From positions 1 through 49,655 of the forward strand of contig CAJFUR010000156.1 in assembly GCA_904420215.1 (NCBI GenBank): a DNA stretch of 49,655 bases. The letters run 5' to 3'. The stretch comes from an uncultured Eggerthellaceae bacterium (GTDB lineage Bacteria > Actinomycetota > Coriobacteriia > Coriobacteriales > Eggerthellaceae). How positions within the stretch are numbered: position 1 is the first letter of the stretch; each line of letters begins with the position of its first letter. The position numbers and the translations under genes are program-made. Below, one piece after another: positions 37,603 to 46,295 of this stretch. The notes under the pieces were generated by a model that was not told the origin of the DNA, did not search any database, and saw only the letters and a program-made list of their open reading frames with translations.

Positions 37603-40572
37603 CTACTCGATGACGATGCGCTTCACCAGCACGTTCGCCAAAGTGGAACGGCACAGGTCGCAGCCGAGGCCGAAGGGGTGGCCCTCGCGGTTGAGCGTCA
37701 CCGTTCCCCGCTCCACGGAATACGGCGGATCGGTGACATCGACGGGGAAGTAGCGCGACGTGGCGCCCACGTCGCCCGGCACGTCCATGCCCGGCAGCGT
37801 TTGGAACGCCGCATGCACGCGCTTCGAAATGCCCGTGTCGTACATGCCGCCCATCCACACCCGCGCGCCGCGCGCCTGCGCCGCGCGCACGAATTCCAGC
37901 GCACCCAACACGCCGCCGAACTTGCCCACTTTGACGGCGAAGCAACGCAACTCGGGATGTTCGAGCGCCCGGTAGGCGTCTTCGGGGCGGACAAACGACT
38001 CGTCAAGGCAGATGGGCGTGGCAAGAGAGCGCTGCAGGCGCGCCAACTGCTCGAACGCGCCTCCCCGGCCCCGCGCCGAAAGGCCGCCCACGTCCAACGG
38101 CTCCTCCATCCACGCCGCGCCGCACGCGTCCAAGGCGCGCAACTCGTCCCAGTCGCGCTCGCCGAAGCTCTGGTTGGCGTCCAGCGTGATCACCAACTGC
38201 GGAAACGCCTGCCGCACCGCACGCACGCAGGCCGCCGAACCCGGCGCCACCTTCAGCTTCACGCGGCGGTACCCCGCCTCCACGCAGCGCCTTGCCGCTT
38301 CCACCGTTTCCTGCGGCGTGCCCAGCCCCACCACGGCGCCGGCAGCCACCTTCGCCGACGTTCCCACACGAGGAAGGACGGCACCGGCACCGGACGCGCC
38401 CGCAGCGCCGAAAGCCGGCTCGCCGCCAGCACCGCCCGCACCGGCGGCCGCTTGCACGGGGCCGGCCGCGCCTGCGCCGCCGGTCGCGGGCGCGGCATCG
38501 CCCCCAAACGCCGCGCCAGTTCCGCCAGCGCGCCCGCCGTCCACGACGCCGGCCATGCCCATGCGCGCCGCTTCCTCGCGCACGAGCTTCCACAGCGGCT
38601 TGCCCACTATCTTGCCGTACAGGTCCCACAGCGCCGGCTCAAGCGCCCCGCGCGCCAGCGGGAACGCCGCAGCCTCCAGAACGCCGTTCAGCGCCTCGGC
38701 GGCCTCGCGCGGATGCAGGTACGCCCGCGCAAGCACTCGCGGGATCAGGAAACGCTGCAGCACCGTCGCGTCGTGCTCCAGCGTTTCGGGAAGGTACCAG
38801 TCGGTTGCAAACGCCACGCATTCGCCCAGGCCCGTGCGGCCCGCATGGTCCACCACTTCCACGATGAGGGAATCGCGGGCGTTGAGCGTGGCCTTCGCCG
38901 TCTTGAATGGCCTGACGAAGGGGAGGCGGACGTGGTAGAGGTTCACGCGCTTGACCTCGATACGCTGCTCGTAGAGGCGCTCCGCTGCGGCGCGGTCGAT
39001 TTTCCCAATGCCGGTGCGCGGCAGCTCGTCCACCGCGAAAATGTGCTGCGGCAGGTAGATTTTCGAGAGATTGGGGCGCAGGGCGGCATACACGGTTTGG
39101 ACGAGGTCTTGCGTGGGAGCGCCGGCGCCACCCGCTTGCGAAACGCGCTCGCGTTCCACGAACGCGACGGGACGCCGCCCCCACGTAGCGTCGGGCGCGC
39201 CGAACACGTATGCGTCGGCCACGCCGGGCACGCGCACGAGCTTGTCCACGATCTCCGCCGGGTACACGTTCTCGCCCCCCGACACGAACATGTCGGCCGT
39301 GCGCTCCTTCACGTAGAGGCGCCCGCCTTCGAAGGCGGCCACGTCGCCTGTGAGGAAGTAGCCATCCACCGTGAACGCCGCCCGGGCGTTCAGGTAGCCC
39401 GAGAAAACCCCCGGCCCGCTGACCGCAAGGCGCCCGTACCCTTCGGCGTTCGCATCCACAATGCGCGCCCGGTAGCCGGGAAGCAGGCGCAGGCCTCCCC
39501 GGAAACCGTCATCCACCTGCCCGTGCGCAATTTGGCTGGACGTTTCGGTCATGCCGTAGCTGGCATACACACGCGCCTTGGCGGAAAGGGCGCGCGCCAG
39601 CGTCCTGCGGTTCAGCGCGCCGCCGCCCAGAAGGATGCACCGGTACCCCTGCAGCGCCTCCGCGTCGCCAACCGCCAGCAGGTCCTGCAGCATCTTGTCC
39701 ACCACCGACACGTGCGTCGCATGGCGGCTTCGCGCATCGTTCAGGACGCGATTCGCGTCGAAGCGCGCGTACAGCAGAAACGGGTTGCGGTTCATAACGC
39801 TGCGCACCACCACCTGCAGCCCGCCAATGTGGTACAGCGGCAGCGCCGCCTGCCACAGCCCTTCGGCGGGCCGGCTGAGCGCCGCGTTCGACGCCTGCGC
39901 CGCACTTGCAAGCTGCCGCCACGTCAAAGGCACCGCCTTGGACTTGCCCGTGGTGCCGGACGTGAACATGACCAGCGCCAACGCCTCGTCGTCGAACAGG
40001 TGCGCCTGCCGCTCCGCGAAATGGATGGCTTCCTCTTCCGCATCCTGCCGCGCCCCCATGATCACGCGCCCCCGGCGGCCTCCCGCCGAAGGGGCGGACG
40101 GCGCCTGCGTGCGCTGCGCCCTGAACGAAGGGAGTTGCCAGGGCCTTCCCGCACGCGCCTGGCCCTCGCCGCCGGCGCGCCTGCCCATGAGGTCGTCCTT
40201 CACTTGGGAAACTAGCTTTTCGGCACGCCGCTTGTCAATGCGGCAGGACAGGCGCACGCCGCGCAGGCGCTCCAGCTCCATCAGGCGCGCCTGCTTCTCT
40301 GCCGGGGTGAGACGGTAATTGACGGGGACGATGGCAAACGACGCATAGGCGGCAGCCAGCAGCAGGAACACGAACGCCGGGCAATTAGGCAGGTCGAGCG
40401 CCACGCAGTCTCCCCGCTGCACGCCCGCGTCCTGCAGCCGGCGCGCCAAGCCCGCCGCTATCAGGCGGGTCTGGCGGTAGGTGTAGCGCTCCTCTTGGCC
40501 CGATTCATCGACAAAAGTGAAGCATGCCCGTTCGGGATACATCCTCACCATGCTTTCGAATATGCCAATCAT
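37603..40572 (-). CDS. Fused o-succinylbenzoate-CoA ligase (MenE) and o-succinylbenzoate synthase (MenC)
   Basis: N-term ligase motifs VMFTSGTTGKSKAVPLTW, YGMTETSSQ, TADMFVSGGENVYPAEI; C-term enolase-superfamily motifs RRVKLKV, LDANQSF, WMEEPL, CLDESF, FAVKVGKFGG. Confidence 0.92.
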   Translation of the reverse strand: MIGIFESMVRMYPERACFTFVDESGQEERYTYRQTRLIAAGLARRLQDAGVQRGDCVALDLPNCPAFVFLLLAAAYASFAIVPVNYRLTPAEKQARLMELERLRGVRLSCRIDKRRAEKLVSQVKDDLMGRRAGGEGQARAGRPWQLPSFRAQRTQAPSAPSAGGRRGRVIMGARQDAEEEAIHFAERQAHLFDDEALALVMFTSGTTGKSKAVPLTWRQLASAAQASNAALSRPAEGLWQAALPLYHIGGLQVVVRSVMNRNPFLLYARFDANRVLNDARSRHATHVSVVDKMLQDLLAVGDAEALQGYRCILLGGGALNRRTLARALSAKARVYASYGMTETSSQIAHGQVDDGFRGGLRLLPGYRARIVDANAEGYGRLAVSGPGVFSGYLNARAAFTVDGYFLTGDVAAFEGGRLYVKERTADMFVSGGENVYPAEIVDKLVRVPGVADAYVFGAPDATWGRRPVAFVERERVSQAGGAGAPTQDLVQTVYAALRPNLSKIYLPQHIFAVDELPRTGIGKIDRAAAERLYEQRIEVKRVNLYHVRLPFVRPFKTAKATLNARDSLIVEVVDHAGRTGLGECVAFATDWYLPETLEHDATVLQRFLIPRVLARAYLHPREAAEALNGVLEAAAFPLARGALEPALWDLYGKIVGKPLWKLVREEAARMGMAGVVDGGRAGGTGAAFGGDAAPATGGAGAAGPVQAAAGAGGAGGEPAFGAAGASGAGAVLPRVGTSAKVAAGAVVGLGTPQETVEAARRCVEAGYRRVKLKVAPGSAACVRAVRQAFPQLVITLDANQSFGERDWDELRALDACGAAWMEEPLDVGGLSARGRGGAFEQLARLQRSLATPICLDESFVRPEDAYRALEHPELRCFAVKVGKFGGVLGALEFVRAAQARGARVWMGGMYDTGISKRVHAAFQTLPGMDVPGDVGATSRYFPVDVTDPPYSVERGTVTLNREGHPFGLGCDLCRSTLANVLVKRIVIE

Positions 40573-40605
40573 GAATGCCCGGGCTGCCCTGCTCTTTCCT
40601 CTATC

Positions 40606-41457
40606 CTACGGGAACTTCGGGAACTGCGAGAAGTCGGGCGCGCGCTTTTCCTTGAAGGCGTCGCGGCCCTCCTTCGCCTCGTCGGTGGTGTAGTACAGAA
40701 GCGTAGCGTCACCTGCCAGCTGCTGGATGCCCGCAAGGCCATCGGTGGCCGCGTTGAACGACGCCTTCATGAAGCGCAGCGCCGTGGGGCTGAACTGCAG
40801 CATCTCGCGCGCCCACGCCACGCATTCGCCTTCCAGCTCTTCGAACGGCACCACCTTGTTCACCAGGCCCATGTCCAGCGCCTCGGCAGCCGTGTACTGG
40901 CGGCACAGGTACCATATCTCGCGCGCCTTCTTCTGCCCCACGATGGCGGCCAGATACCCCGCGCCGTAGCCGGCGTCGAAGCTGCCCACCTTGGGGCCGG
41001 TCTGCCCGAACTTGGCCGTTTCGGCCGCAATGGACAAATCGCACAGGATGTGCAGCACGTGCCCGCCGCCAATGGCGTAGCCGTTCACCATGGCGATGAC
41101 GGGCTTCGGCACCACGCGGATGAGCCGCTGCAGGTCAAGCACGTTCAGGCGCGGGATGCTGTCCTCGCCCACGTAGCCGCCGTTGCCGCGGATCTTCTGG
41201 TCGCCGCCGGAGCAGAACGCCTCGTCCTCGTGCCGGCCGCCGTGGTTCGCCCCCGTGAGGATGATCACGCCCACAGACGCATCGTCGCGCGCCACCGTGA
41301 AGGCGTCGTACAGTTCGTTCACGGTGAGCGGGGTGAACGCGTTGCGGCGCTCGGGGCGGTTGATGGTGATTTTCGCAATGCCGGCGCTTGCGCCCTCGCC
41401 CGTTTCGTAGACGATCTCGCGGTAGTCTTTTCCCTTGCGCCAAGCGATGTCGCCCAT
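40606..41457 (-). CDS. menB: 1,4-dihydroxy-2-naphthoyl-CoA synthase
   Basis: [18 protein letters not shown]...[74 protein letters not shown]. Confidence 0.96.
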   Translation of the reverse strand: MGDIAWRKGKDYREIVYETGEGASAGIAKITINRPERRNAFTPLTVNELYDAFTVARDDASVGVIILTGANHGGRHEDEAFCSGGDQKIRGNGGYVGEDSIPRLNVLDLQRLIRVVPKPVIAMVNGYAIGGGHVLHILCDLSIAAETAKFGQTGPKVGSFDAGYGAGYLAAIVGQKKAREIWYLCRQYTAAEALDMGLVNKVVPFEELEGECVAWAREMLQFSPTALRFMKASFNAATDGLAGIQQLAGDATLLYYTTDEAKEGRDAFKEKRAPDFSQFPKFP

Positions 41458-41738
41458 GGCCGTCCTTCCAAGGATCCGTGGATTTGCGCGATGCCGCCAA
41501 ACCGGCTTCCGGCTGGCACCCGGCTGCCGCTCGCCCCTGCCGTCGTCCGTATTGCCCTGACCCCGCATGTTGCATGAATGGAAGACGGCGAACACAACCG
41601 GTGGTGTAACTTGACCCCATATATTACCGCGACACCCGCCAAGAAGGAACACCTGCGCCAAGAATGCACGCAAGCATCAACTATTCGTTCAGAAATCGCC
41701 AAGAAGACGGGCGAACGTGCGGCGGGCGGGACGGGCGG

Positions 41739-41773
41739 CGGCAGCGCTTGCGAGGGGGCGCACAGGCGGCAAG
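41739..41773. repeat. Direct repeat copy 1 flanking the hipBA/radical-SAM segment
   Basis: CGGCAGCGCTTGCGAGGGGGCGCACAGGCGGCAAG. Confidence 0.85.
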
Positions 41774-41849
41774 GGGGGGCCGGACCAACCATCGCCAAGG
41801 CAGCAGGCAGACATCGCCGGGAAACTGCCCGCCCAAAACGGGCCTTGAA

Positions 41850-43148
41850 TCAGCGGGCGAACGAAGCGAGGACAGAAAGCCGCGAAGCACAGTCTTGCGC
41901 AAGGTCGTCGGCCAAATAGGGAGCCACGGAAAAGCCCCGCGACCCGAGCACATCGCCCGCTTCGCGCAGGCCTCCGACAATGCCGTCGGCCATGCCGGCA
42001 GCCACGCCTTCCATGAACCGCCTTGTCACGCCCAGCTCGCTGGCCAAATGCGCAAAGTCCTCGGCACGCACGTCGTCTATAAGCGCCGCCTTGCCGATGC
42101 GCATTCCCATGCGCCGCGAATACCGTGCGAACAGCGTGGTGCCAACCAGGTCGTAAGCAGGCGCCAGACGCACGCGCAAACCGCGGCTCTCGTGCATGAT
42201 CGAAAGGTTTTTGAGATGGTTGTCGCAATTGCCAACAAGATAGTCGAACACAACGATGCGCGCAAGTTGTTCCAAGTCGGCAGCGGGGCGCAACGAGTAC
42301 CGGCGAAGAAACGCCGCGATGCATGCCGCTGTGGAAGGATGGAGTTCCCCGTACTTGGAACCCGGCAACAATCCAAAAGCCTGCGAGAAGTCCTCTTGGT
42401 GCAGGCGCAAGGGAACGGGCAGCCCGTCCACTCCGCTCCCGCTTTGCGCCACGTGCGCATCCGGCATCGCGCGATCGAAACGCTTGACGCACAAGGCCGG
42501 CCTACCCACATCCAGCAGGAAAGATTCCGGCACGGCTATTCCGCATGCCCGCGCAGCGTCGAGGCAAACCTTCTCCACGACAACCAGATGGGGGTGTTCG
42601 TCGCTAGCGAATTTCACAATGAAATTGGAGGGCGCGCCGCCAAGGGGGAGATGCCAGCCTTCATCCTCGCTTTTTCGGGGATCGTGATAAAGTCCGCATT
42701 TGTCCTGCGTCCCTGCAAGCGACAACCGCGATGCTTCCAGCGCCTCCGTTTGGCCCGCAGGCCGGCGGGCCAGCGAAGCAAGGTCGTCAGGCGAAAGAGC
42801 GCGGTATTCCCGCTTGCACGAAAATGCATCCCGATCCACCACAACGTCGCCAACGCAGTCGAGTCCGCAGCGAAACAGCATGTCAAGCCAGTCGGCCTCG
42901 TCAATTCCCAAGCTCACGGCAAGGCGGCGCAACGGCGGCCCTTCGGGAAGCAAACCTTCGAAGTAGGGACGGAATTCGGCAAGAGCATATGGATCGCCCC
43001 GCAACGGAAGCGAGAACGACAAAGGAGCCGCATCCGGCGCGGCAAGATAGGTTGCATCGTAGCAAAACTCCGGGCCAGATGCTCCTTCCGCCATTATGCC
43101 AACAAGAACGGCCTCGCCCCGGACGTCGCGGTACACGGCGTTTTCCAT
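41850..43148 (-). CDS. hipA: HipA-family kinase toxin
   Basis: LSLAGTQDKCGLY, SNFIVKFASDEHPHLVVVEK, FDYLVGNCDNHLKNLSIMHE, RLAPAYDLVGTT; start at 43148, 5 bp after the hipB stop. Confidence 0.92.
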   Translation of the reverse strand: MENAVYRDVRGEAVLVGIMAEGASGPEFCYDATYLAAPDAAPLSFSLPLRGDPYALAEFRPYFEGLLPEGPPLRRLAVSLGIDEADWLDMLFRCGLDCVGDVVVDRDAFSCKREYRALSPDDLASLARRPAGQTEALEASRLSLAGTQDKCGLYHDPRKSEDEGWHLPLGGAPSNFIVKFASDEHPHLVVVEKVCLDAARACGIAVPESFLLDVGRPALCVKRFDRAMPDAHVAQSGSGVDGLPVPLRLHQEDFSQAFGLLPGSKYGELHPSTAACIAAFLRRYSLRPAADLEQLARIVVFDYLVGNCDNHLKNLSIMHESRGLRVRLAPAYDLVGTTLFARYSRRMGMRIGKAALIDDVRAEDFAHLASELGVTRRFMEGVAAGMADGIVGGLREAGDVLGSRGFSVAPYLADDLAQDCASRLSVLASFAR

Positions 43149-43153
43149 AGGAT

Positions 43154-43369
43154 TCACCCGCGCCTCTGGCAGAAGACGTCCATGCCGAGCGTCTGCACCA
43201 CGCGCAGCGCCTTTCCCAATTCGGCGGTTGCCTTCCCGTGTTCCAACCCCAACACGAACGAAAGGCTCACGCCGCTCAAATCCGCCAGATTCGTTTGCGT
43301 GAGGCCCTGTGCTCTGCGCTCGCGGCGCACGGCCTCCCCCAAATCTCGCGAATCCGCTATTTCGATCAT
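43154..43369 (-). CDS. hipB: HipB-like XRE antitoxin
   Basis: MIEIADSRDLGEAVRRERRAQGLTQTNLADLSGVSLSFVLGLEHGKATAELGKALRVVQTLGMDVFCQRRG. Confidence 0.92.
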   Translation of the reverse strand: MIEIADSRDLGEAVRRERRAQGLTQTNLADLSGVSLSFVLGLEHGKATAELGKALRVVQTLGMDVFCQRRG

Positions 43370-43385
43370 GCGACACGTCCTTTCT

Positions 43386-43482
43386 TTCTTGCGTACACGC
43401 GTTTTTCGCTTTTCGGTATAGTAATTCTTGCGTTCGCAAGAATCAAGACGGTTGCAGAGGAAATTCATGCGAACGCAAGAAA
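43386..43482 (-). promoter_or_regulatory. hipBA promoter with three phased HipB-like operators
   Basis: TTCTTGCG at 43386, ATTCTTGCG-TT-CGCAAGAAT at 43424-43443, ATTCATGCG-AA-CGCAAGAAA at 43463-43482; minus-strand TTGATT-N17-TACTAT. Confidence 0.8.
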
Positions 43483-43517
43483 CGCGACACCCGCCGCGAG
43501 ACAATGACCTCCATATG

Positions 43518-43546
43518 TTGCATAGCACCAATGATAGATATATACT
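43518..43546 (+). promoter_or_regulatory. Sigma70-like promoter for the radical SAM gene
   Basis: TTGCAT-N17-TATACT. Confidence 0.6.
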
Positions 43547-43642
43547 AATATAGGATATTATCTAATAATAAAGGACACGACATTAGGGCAGAGATCTGTC
43601 AAAAAGCCGGAATTCGCACAAGCAGACGAGAGAGGAAAGCCC

Positions 43643-44656
43643 ATGATCGACGGCGACATCAAACGCATTATCGGCAAGGCAACCGACGGCGGGCGCATTG
43701 GCAAAAGCGAACTCGTTGCGCTTTTGAGCTGCAACGACACTTCCGAGGAAGCGTTCGCCATCCGCGCGGCGGGCGGATACCTCATGCGCCAGCGCACCCA
43801 GAACGCCGGCGTCGTCTTCGGGCAGATCGGCATTGAAATGCACCCGTGCGAGGCCAATTGCAGCTTCTGCTCGTTCGCGGCCGACTTCACCCAGATGAGT
43901 GCCACCCGGCTCGACGACGAGGCCATCGCCGAAAGCACGCGCAACTTCACCGGGTCGGGCGACTTGTACGGCCTGTGGCTCATGGCCATGGCAACCTACG
44001 ATCTGGAAGCTTATCTGGACGCGGTGCGGGTGGCCAAGGCGAACCTTGGCGGCCCCACGAACATCTACTCCAACGTGGGCGACACCAGTCGCGAGGACTT
44101 CGAGGCCATGAAGGCTGCCGGCATCGACGGCGTGTACCACTGCTGGCGGTTGCGCGAGGGAACCGACACCCCCTTCAGCGACGAGACGCGCAAGCAAACG
44201 CTCGTGAACGCCAAGGAGGCGGGGCTTGACGTACTCGACGCCGTGGAACCCATCGGACCCGAACACGAGCCGCACGAACTGGCCGAACACATCCTGTTCG
44301 ACGTGGAGATGGAATGCATTCAAACCGGCTCCATGAAGCGCATCCCCGTTCCCGGCACGCCCTTCGAGGGAACGCCCATGATCACCGACCTGCGTCTGGC
44401 AACCATCGTGGCGGCGCAGGCGCTTGCCGTGGCCAACCTCGACCGCGTGCCGTGGCTGGGCATTCACGAACCCAGCCCCATTGGCTACGCGTCCGGGGCC
44501 AACCTCATCACCGCCGAGACGGGCTTCAACCCGCGCGACACCGCCGAGGACACGTCCGCCAACCGCGGACTGGACATCCCGGCGTGCCGCGAAATCCTGC
44601 GTCAAGCAGGCTTTTCCGCCTTGGTGCGCGGCGACGGCAGCAGGGTGGACTTGTAG
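43643..44656 (+). CDS. BioB-like radical SAM protein
   Basis: IGIEMHPCEANCSFCSFAADF (CxxxCxxC), GPTNIYSNVGDTSREDFEAMKAAGIDGVYHCWRLREGTDTPFS, DAVEPIGPEHEPHELAEHI. Confidence 0.88.
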   Translation: MIDGDIKRIIGKATDGGRIGKSELVALLSCNDTSEEAFAIRAAGGYLMRQRTQNAGVVFGQIGIEMHPCEANCSFCSFAADFTQMSATRLDDEAIAESTRNFTGSGDLYGLWLMAMATYDLEAYLDAVRVAKANLGGPTNIYSNVGDTSREDFEAMKAAGIDGVYHCWRLREGTDTPFSDETRKQTLVNAKEAGLDVLDAVEPIGPEHEPHELAEHILFDVEMECIQTGSMKRIPVPGTPFEGTPMITDLRLATIVAAQALAVANLDRVPWLGIHEPSPIGYASGANLITAETGFNPRDTAEDTSANRGLDIPACREILRQAGFSALVRGDGSRVDL

Positions 44657-44679
44657 CCCAGCGACACACCGGACGCAGA

Positions 44680-44717
44680 CGGCAGCGCTTGCGAGGGGGG
44701 GGGGCGCAGGCGGCGAG
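44680..44717. repeat. Direct repeat copy 2 with G10 homopolymer (44695-44704)
   Basis: CGGCAGCGCTTGCGAGGGGGGGGGGCGCAGGCGGCGAG. Confidence 0.85.
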
Positions 44718-44807
44718 TCCAAAACGCTGGGCAGAGTGCGTACCCAAAGCCCCAAGCGCACGAACGCGCGGAACCCGAGCGGAAAACAACAACGCTTTGC
44801 GGCGGTG

Positions 44808-45848
44808 TCAGGCGTGCGAGAATTCCTCGAGGACGCGCACGAAGGCCGCGGGGCGTTCCAGATGCACGTTGTGGCCCGCTTGGGAAACGACGCGCGCGGT
44901 CAGGGGGCGGAACGCGCCTCGGGAGGCGGAAGCGGCTTGGGCGGGGGGAGCGCTCCGGGTGTCCACAGCACCTTGGACGCCCGGAGTGGCTCGGGTTGCC
45001 GGGGCGGCCTGGGTGCCCGCGACAACCCGAACCGGCGGAGCGGCTTGGGTGCCTGCGGCGGGCTGGGCGGCAAGCTGTTCCGCAAGCGCGCGGTACTTCG
45101 CGTCGCGCTCGCCGGCAACATAGCACACGGGGATGCCGCGCGCCTGCAACTCCTGCAGCGTCGCAAGGACTTCGGCGCGGTCGGGCATGCGGTGGGCGCC
45201 GGTTCCCTCGAACGTGCGCGCCAAGGCTTCGGCGTCGTTTGCCAAACGCTGCTCGCGCACACAGGCGCGAACGCCGCTGGGCAAGTCCCGCTGCGTGGCG
45301 AACAGGGGCAGACGCTCCCATGCGTCCATGAACGCAGCCACGCCGTCCTCGCGCAGCCGGCGGGCGTTCTCCCCGTTGCGGCGCGCCGCTTCCTCGCGCT
45401 CCGCAGGCGACGCGGGACCCAAGCCGGCGCTTTCCAGCACGAGCGCACCAAAGGGGAGGCCGCTCGGAAGCGCGCGGGCTGCTGCGGCAAGCGCCATGCG
45501 CCCGCCCATGGAGTAGCCCACCACGCACGGCGCGCACCCGGCGTTTTCGCCCTGCACGTGCTGCAGGAACGCGAGCAGCGCCCCGCAGGCGGCGTCCATG
45601 CCGTAGGCCGCTGGGTCGCAGGGACGCTCGCTTTTGCCATGCCCCACGAAGTCGAATGCATACACCAGACGCCGCGACGCCAGACGGGCGGCAATGTCGT
45701 CCCACGAGCGGGCACTCTGCGCGAAACCGTGCAGCAAGACGAACGGGCGCGAAGCGCAGGCGTCGGCGGCGCGGCCAGCCGCAGCAGCGCCCCAGCACAC
45801 GAACCGGTAACGCACGCCCACATGCGAAAACGTGTCCGACGCCTTCAT
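44808..45848 (-). CDS. menH: Alpha/beta hydrolase, MenH-like, with Ala/Pro-rich insertion
   Basis: FVLLHGFAQSARSWDDIAARLASRRLVYAFDFVGHGKSERP, VVGYSMGGRMAL, SQAGHNVHLERPAAFV; located in the men cluster. Confidence 0.82.
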   Translation of the reverse strand: MKASDTFSHVGVRYRFVCWGAAAAGRAADACASRPFVLLHGFAQSARSWDDIAARLASRRLVYAFDFVGHGKSERPCDPAAYGMDAACGALLAFLQHVQGENAGCAPCVVGYSMGGRMALAAAARALPSGLPFGALVLESAGLGPASPAEREEAARRNGENARRLREDGVAAFMDAWERLPLFATQRDLPSGVRACVREQRLANDAEALARTFEGTGAHRMPDRAEVLATLQELQARGIPVCYVAGERDAKYRALAEQLAAQPAAGTQAAPPVRVVAGTQAAPATRATPGVQGAVDTRSAPPAQAASASRGAFRPLTARVVSQAGHNVHLERPAAFVRVLEEFSHA

Positions 45849-46295
45849 CTTCGCCCCTTTTCCGCACCGCTCAATGCTGCTCGTTCTTTCCCATACGGAC
45901 ACCTCGCAGCAAGAACACACGGGAGTCGCATTTGGACAACCCGCATGAAGTCAAGCAGTATTCAAGCACGTTTTCGCAAAGATGCCAACCGATGCCCAAC
46001 GGCGACCAAACGCACATCCAACAAAAAAGCCACCGAAAGTCGCCAACTCAACGCCCCACCCCCAGGACACGACCGCAAGCACGGCGTAAGGTTTTTGGGG
46101 TTTGGACGAAGTCCTCCGATTCGGAGGGCAGCCCGCAGAGCCGGCCGAGGAATCGGGGCAAGAAAAGAGGAGGTTCCCCCCTATCCTTTGATTTGCCGAG
46201 AATCGAAGGGAGAAAAGGAGAACCCCGCATGACAGACGATACCAACCCTCATGCCCGTGGCTTCCGCGCCCGCCTTGCCGCGCGCCGCAGGTTCG

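Noticed and set aside
37381-40215. 944-aa + strand ORF
   Set aside because: Antisense of the MenE-MenC gene; shadow ORF.
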